NCBI GenBank assembly: GCA_002270565.1
Contig: NQMI01000024.1
Coordinates: 186,001-250,000, forward strand
Reading direction: 5' to 3'
DNA from: Stenocarpella maydis
Taxonomy: Eukaryota > Ascomycota > Sordariomycetes > Diaporthales > Diaporthaceae
DNA: 64,000 bases
In this document: positions 58,851 to 64,000 of the stretch, one piece after another
Numbering within the stretch: position 1 is the first letter of the stretch
Layout of the letters: each line of letters opens with the position of its first letter
Position numbers and translations under genes: made by a program
Notes under the pieces: model-generated
Database searches by the model: none
The model's input: the letters and a program-made list of their open reading frames with translations, nothing else
Told to the model about the DNA's origin: nothing

Positions 58851-60051
58851 CGGGTCATCAGCTTGGCAATAGCGGAGGAGCTCATAAACTTGCTCAAGAA
58901 GCCACCAGAAGTTGGGTTCCTTCTTGCCATTGATAATGCCTTAAAATAGGGGCAAGTTCTTCCTTATATGGGTTACATAAGTGCCTTGGAAGTATGGTAT
59001 CTTCTTGTTGTTTATTGTGTATATATAGTTAAGCGAGAGGGAGTGCGTGAAGTGATTCTCTTAGATTCACGCCATCTAATCGTTTATATACCAAAAGATG
59101 CCTATAACATTGTTCTCGCCATTAGTAGCAAAGCAATATTAATATCCCTTCTTCTTAAGTAAGTCTAGAGAGGCTTATATTAGAGTGTAGATCCCTTGCT
59201 GCTCCTTCCGCCAAGTAGCCAGCCAGACCTTCATTGTATTTGGTCCTATAAGGACGTTAGGATATTGCCATCAGAGTGCTTACTCAAGCTTCTTTAGCTT
59301 CACTATTAAGGGATCCTTAGCAGTACAAGCGAGGAATTTGCGCTATAAGTCTGTTAGCTTTACCCAGCTATGCTAGGCTTCCCCTACTTCTTAAGGGCCG
59401 TAGTGGGTATATATACCCTTGTGAATTACAAGCTTCCATTTGCCTACTATTGCCTTTAATGTATAGGCTAGTGCTTTCTATCTACAGCCTGCTTTTATCA
59501 TTATAGTATTATTTATTATGGCGGTTAAGGGTTATTAACTGCCCTGGTAATACCCTAAATATACCCAGCCTAACCCTAACTTTTAGATTAATATCATAAA
59601 TCCTGCAGACTTTATGGCAATATCTAATTCAGCCTTAAGGTTGGAGTAAGTATTATATCCATCATAGAAGAATTATAGGAAGGGAGGAGGGCTAGAAAGT
59701 GCTGGTTAGCAGCCATTTATAGCAGTAATTTAGGTATTCCAGTTATAATAATCCGTCTGCCATTATGCCTCAAGGTGGGTATAGTTGGGAACCTATGCCA
59801 TCGCTGTAACACCAGCAAATTCAATTCTGACAGATAAAAAAGTATTTTTGATGGTAAAACAATTGATCGTAAGAAGATCTAGTCGGTATCATAAGTGGTG
59901 AATGGTTGGCGAGGGAGTGTTATTTGGTGGCTAAAAGAGGAATGGCAGGTCTGCAGGTCTGGGAGATAAAAAGCACTGGTGTGAGTGGTATGGGTGGTCA
60001 AGTGTAGTTGAATGGGGCGCTCTGATTGGCTGCAGCGCAGGGGTCAGAAGC

Positions 60052-60096
60052 GTACCTGTGTACCTTCCGTTTTTTGCTGTGCGAATTTCCGATCTC
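60052..60096 (-). repeat. Right TIR of MULE copy 2
   Basis: 45 bp, exact inverted match to 57151-57195, followed by ATTTCCAC at 60097-60104. Confidence 0.92.
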
Positions 60097-60179
60097 ATTT
60101 CCACTGTCAAGGTACGCCTACCCAGCTTTTCCCTATTCGCCGACCCAGTAAGCGTGCAGCCTTCTATATTATCTTATAC

Positions 60180-60370
60180 CTCCAGTGCCCTCTAAATTAC
60201 TCCGCGTCAATGCCCCTCCACATGCCCAGAGAACGCACCTCTAAGCGCGTGGGAGGCCCTTTCTCTAAGTACGCGGAGAGCCTTCGCAGAGGGCCTTCAC
60301 AGAGGGGCTGTGCAGAGGGGCTTTAAGGAGGGGCTTCCTCTAAACATATAGAGGGGCTGAGATTAAGGAG
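60180..60370. repeat. Degenerate minisatellite-like units as in repeat family A
   Basis: Units such as CTCTAAGCGCGTGGGAGGCC, CTCTAAGTACGCGGAGAGCC and CTCTAAACATATAGAGGGGC resemble the ~22-bp units at 29340-29640 and 37600-37700. The flanking start and end motifs of the family are not recognisable, so this is probably an old relic. Confidence 0.5.
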
Positions 60371-60996
60371 CTCCAGGGCGTGTTAAGGGTTACTAAGGCA
60401 GGGATTTTAAAGGGGGGCATAAGAAGTTATAATAGGCCATATATATGATTCCTTATACTTAGGAGGCGGAAGGTAGAAGCTGGGTAGGTAAACTAAACAA
60501 GCTGGGTGGGTATATAATAATTCAATTGCGAGGCGCATTCACTGTTCCCGGTTCAAGGCTACTAGTAGTTATTTAGAGTTCTTCATGGAAGTCGGCAGAA
60601 GTCAGTTGCAATACAATCAAACATTCCTGACAACCAAGAGTGTGTTTTATGCCAGGATAAGGGTTGTAATATTTGCTCTTTGGCAATACAAAACCTATAA
60701 ATAATATTTTCTTAAAGAAAACAAGAGGGGCTGGGGGGAGAAGGGCGTTGGCTTGACTTGCGGGTGACACGACTTAGCTGCTCCCCATGAATCACTCGGA
60801 TCGACAGACTACTAGCATATTCGGCTGCCAAATAGCTACCTAACTATGTAGAGTCCGCGATTGAGAACCAGAGACTCGTGGATGCGGCATCACAAGGCCA
60901 ATTTTGAGTGGTTCCACCTGCGGTGATAACCAAGCTGCTGCAAACCAGAAAAGGGGCAACCATCGATTTCAGTGTCACCATCAAGCCAGGCTCGAA
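60371..60996. other. Intergenic, no gene seen
   Basis: AT-rich relic sequence, then the 3' flank of the DUF4246 gene. Confidence 0.4.
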
Positions 60997-63087
60997 TCAG
61001 TTCTCACAGAAGTTATATGCCTCTGGCACTTTTTCCATGTGTTCCTGACTTCTTGTCCGCTCAGCCATCAGTTCCAGCCTCAACCTCTTCGCTTCATCAA
61101 GAGAAATTAGACCATCTGGGCGAGATTCCGCCTTAGCCTCAGTGCTGTCCCACCATAATTCCTGTTGCGGCGGCACACTGCGTGTTGAACAGATGCGGTA
61201 ATGCGGGTCCACCAGCCAGAGAACAAGGAACCTCCTGTGACCGGGCCTCATCTTGTCGACCAGCTCGAACAGCTCCACCTTGTGCTGGATGGTGTTGGGG
61301 AAGGCGAGAAGGCGGCCCTGAGGCGTGGTTACGGAGCCAATATCCTGGGAGGGTGGCTCATCCCTGAGGCTTCCGGAGGTAACGCCGAATATCTTAGCTA
61401 GGGGTCTATGTTCATCTATGGAGGTACGTAGTTAATTTCACAACCCGCTTTAAGTCTCTGATGCTGGTTTCAGCTCTCATCACTTACCCTGCGCATATCT
61501 CATATCCATGGCCTCCAAGTTAGCTAAAGTGCGGAACGATATTCTCGACTCTGACACGTTGTCAACGTCGTAATAGTAGAGAGCCGTAGCTGCAATGTGC
61601 TCGTTTAGCGTGCCTTCGATGTGCCAATTCCCTCCCTCATATTCTGGCTTTTCTGGCGTGAGCTCGATACTGGAGAGCTTGACGATCACCTGCAACCCTT
61701 CATCGCGGAAGTCGTCCTGGATGCGAAGGGAGTAGTAATCATGATCTTTGGGGAGCCCATAGCTTCTAAGCCGCTTGGCGACGACCGCATTGCCAGTCAG
61801 CCCTGCTTTCCACTGCTCATAGGAGAACGAGACTCCCGGCTCAGGGTGGATGTTTTTTCGGATATTTCGTCGGTAAAACTCGTCCATAGCACCCGAGAGT
61901 CCGTATTCTTCAATGTCGATCTCGGACCCTTGCATCAGATCTTCTTCATCCGCGGAGCCATCGGCGGTCTCAGATTTTCCCTTGTATTCCAACACCCTTT
62001 TTCGAGCAGACTCGTAAGCCTCCGGTTTGGATTCCCAGTTTCTTGTAATTTCGTCAAGCACCTCATACCATTCCGGCAGGGCTCCAGTGAATTCGGCTCC
62101 ATACGTACGTATCCGTGGTGGTGTTCGTCCGTAGTACCCGTAAACGAGGACTTCATTCCAAGGTGCAACTGGAACTGCTTCAGCAAAGGACTTGGTGTAG
62201 GTAGGCGAGAAATTATCCGAGTGTGACAACAGTATGCCTGAAGAGCACCAGCAAACCCAGAAACCACCGCGATAGCCGAACTATATTCAGTGGAAGTCAC
62301 TTACTTGCAAGCGCAATGATCTTCTCAATGACCTTGTATGCTGCTGCGTGATGTGCGGGATGTAAATTGTTGATGTAGGACGAGATGTGAACTTCGGTGC
62401 CAGTGTCTTGGGTAAACTCGACCTCGCAAGGAAGCCACTGGAATTTCGGGACCACATGCCTCTAGCCTCATGACCCATTCCACGTGAATCATGAGATAGG
62501 GCTGCGAGATCTGGTACGGTCTCTGCACCTTCAAACACTTCAACACCTGTAAAGTTCAGAGGAACCTTGCCCCCGTTGGTCAGAACCCTTGTTCTCCCGA
62601 ATACGAGGGGGAAGAGAGATGGGTGCACAAGGTTGAGCACCTTGCCGTCCGAGCCGGGGTGCCAGTCTCGCTCGCCATCAGGCCGTTCGAGTAACGGCTT
62701 AATAGCGTCCTTCAGTTCTTGCCTGAGAGACTCTGACACTCGCCGATCAGACTTGGACAATCTTGACCCGCCATCGAGGACAAGGACCCGACCGGTCCCT
62801 TCAAAACGCTGGGCCTTGTCGCGAAGTTCGGTCACACACCAATTCCACGCCGCATCGCTGATGAGATGGATAGTGCAAGCTTCCTGCTTCCACTTCCCAA
62901 CTATCTCATCGTCGAAGACTTTCTTATGCCAGTCCTCTTCAAGCCCAAGCTCCAGTTTCGCCATGGTACTATGCGACGGTGAGGCTGATTGGTTGAAGGG
63001 GGGTGCAGAGCAATTCGAAGAAATGGACGCTTCAAGAGATTGCAAGAACGACTGAGATGCATTCTGGAGAGAATTGTTTGCACCCAT
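60997..63087 (-). pseudogene. DUF4246 family gene with a one-base frameshift
   Basis: Minus-strand exons: 63087-62305, 62168-61488, 61415-60997. The second intron is 72 nt (donor GTAAGTG, acceptor ATAG); the first intron spans 62304-62169 with acceptor TTCCAG. The protein matches fungal DUF4246: TIHLISDAAWNWCVTELRDK, ERDWHPGSDGKVLNLVHPSL, FPLVFGRTRV, PWNEVLVYGYYGRTPPRIRT, GTLNEHIAATALYYYDVDNV, FPNTIQHKVELFELVDK, and GHRRFLVLWLVDPHYR. In exon 1 the frame passes from GMWSR directly to the -1 frame beginning KFQWLPCEVEFTQDTGTEVH; exactly one base, within the A-run at 62444-62446 (plus TTT), is missing. The exon lengths fit only if that base is restored. The family is uncharacterised; the conserved C-terminal His and Arg recall Fe(II)/2-oxoglutarate oxygenases, as inference only. 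It could be an assembly error rather than a true pseudogene. Confidence 0.83.
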
Positions 63088-64000
63088 GGGTGAGGCTATC
63101 TTTTATATTGAGAAAGACGCGGGGTACACTTGGCCTGTTGGGAATAGCGCAAGGCCATGTGCTGCCTTGGTAGCGTCCCGAGCACCCAGCAGTTCAAAGA
63201 GAGCGCTGCTGCACGTACTTGGCCCAAAGCAGAAAACCAGGCTGATGTGTATCCCCACTGTGGGAAAATCGCTTTGTACTACTTTGAATTCACCGGTCAA
63301 GACTGCCCTTCGTGTTCATGTCTCCATGGCCAGATCATTGTGTGGCCAAGGCAGCTTGGGCAGCCGGCACTGATAAAACACCACGAGACGGTGCTGTCGA
63401 TCATCTTCCGTAACACCTGTAGGCCGCGCGGTTGACTGGAGTCTTGGTGTCGCCCTGGCACTGGCAACATTGAGCAATGGCTATGCGGATTAAGGATGAA
63501 AACATCGAGACTCTGACAGATCCAGGGTCAAGCCATCCCATAAAGGTAGTCTTAGATGTGGAACTGATTCCCAGCGGCTTTCTCGAACGGTGAACTACCC
63601 TGCCCACCTTTGCGGTACATACTACCATCAACGCAGATGCTGATCTGGAAATAGGACGACGCATCACGTATCATGTTCCACTGACGTCTTTGATATGATG
63701 GAGCATAATTTAAAGGGCACCACGAGATGAAGCCTCCGGACGCGTCCAAAATTCCAAAGCATGGTCCTGACGCGGTGATATAACCTGGGGTCGTACAACA
63801 TTGAGACATACTCATCAAGTACCTACCAAGTATGATGCGGTATACAAGGCATTATCCATGATATCAAATGACCCATGCTATTGATCTTACATTCTACATT
63901 CTACATTCCAATTCACTTTAACCCTCCAAGCTTTCTACTATGAAGAAGAGAACAGAAGCTGAAGACAAGAAGGTAAAGAAAGGGATAAAAGAGATGCTCA
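63088..64000. other. Intergenic to window end, no gene supported
   Basis: A minus-strand frame at 63552-63818 reads CGRPL-like low-confidence sequence with SYQRRQWNMIRDASSYFQIS, but has no family match or splice support. The last 100 bp contain tandem ACATTCT units (63890-63908). Confidence 0.35.

Larger units (their letters stand above)
57151..60096 (-). mobile_element. Dead Mutator-like (MULE) DNA transposon, copy 2
   Basis: A 2,946-bp element with 45-bp perfect TIRs (57151-57195 and 60052-60096, starting GAGATCGGAAATTCGCACAG) and an exact 8-bp target duplication, ATTTCCAC, at 57143-57150 and 60097-60104. Transposase remains lie on the minus strand: at 58850-58521 a frame reads CITDYDTTLINALSHEFPQA then LYIFHININITLNIEKKWKK, and at 58403-58221 it reads TYKILNFNLYTTSS. 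These are the same blocks as in MULE copy 1. The body is AT-rich with frequent stops. Target duplication length and the intact TIRs suggest insertion more recent than full decay of its coding part. Confidence 0.88.

Overview
The window looks like nuclear DNA of a filamentous ascomycete (Pezizomycotina, most likely a Sordariomycete; genus not assignable from sequence alone). The evidence is short introns (58-155 nt, most 58-91) with GTRAGT-like donors and CTAAC/CTGAC branch sites, the gene content (mtr-type amino-acid permease, GH131, DUF4246, fungal calpain, NOV_C protein), GC-rich coding exons, and AT-rich transposon relics full of TAA/TAG stops that look damaged by repeat-induced point mutation (RIP).

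Layout. 0.7-2.9 kb: a dead Fot1/pogo element. 4.2-6.5 kb: BRF1 (TFIIIB). 9.1-10.6 kb: amino-acid permease. 11.4-12.6 kb: a 457-bp MITE beside an ankyrin-repeat relic. 13.5-13.8 kb: a 78-residue two-exon gene. 14.8-20.4 kb: a large six-exon (or seven-exon) gene joining an Hsp90-type ATPase domain to a NO VEIN C-terminal nuclease-like domain. 20.9-24.0 kb: a dead Mutator-like element with an 8-bp target duplication. 24.7-27.4 kb: calpain-like protease. 27.6-28.8 kb: BMT6-like 25S rRNA methyltransferase. 29-38 kb: a repeat-rich zone with two copies of a dispersed repeat carrying ~22-bp minisatellite units, a small spliced ORF, a second dead pogo element, an intact RNase T1-family gene and a dual-specificity phosphatase pseudogene. 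39.5-49 kb: dense ordinary gene space (aldo-keto reductase, HIT protein, RPB12/ABC10-alpha, GPN1, CWF19, SDR). 51-52 kb: small secreted protein. 54.3-55.4 kb: GH131 glucanase. 57.1-60.1 kb: a second Mutator-like element with TIRs related to the first. 61.0-63.1 kb: a DUF4246 gene broken by one missing base.

How the genes fit together. Three housekeeping genes concern RNA polymerases (BRF1 for Pol III initiation, RPB12 shared by Pol I/II/III, GPN1 for Pol II assembly and import). CWF19 belongs to spliceosome and lariat metabolism. They are neighbours but there is no operon logic. The secreted RNase, GH131 and 209-residue protein are accessory, typical of genes acting outside the cell. The most unusual gene is the ATPase-NOV_C protein, an architecture linked to conflict/defence systems in other organisms, located 0.5 kb from a transposon.

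Limits. All exon structures were read by eye from splice signals and frame continuity. No homology search was run, so family names rest on recognised motifs. I did not find a convincing undescribed system; the ATPase-NOV_C gene and the dispersed minisatellite repeat are the best candidates for follow-up.
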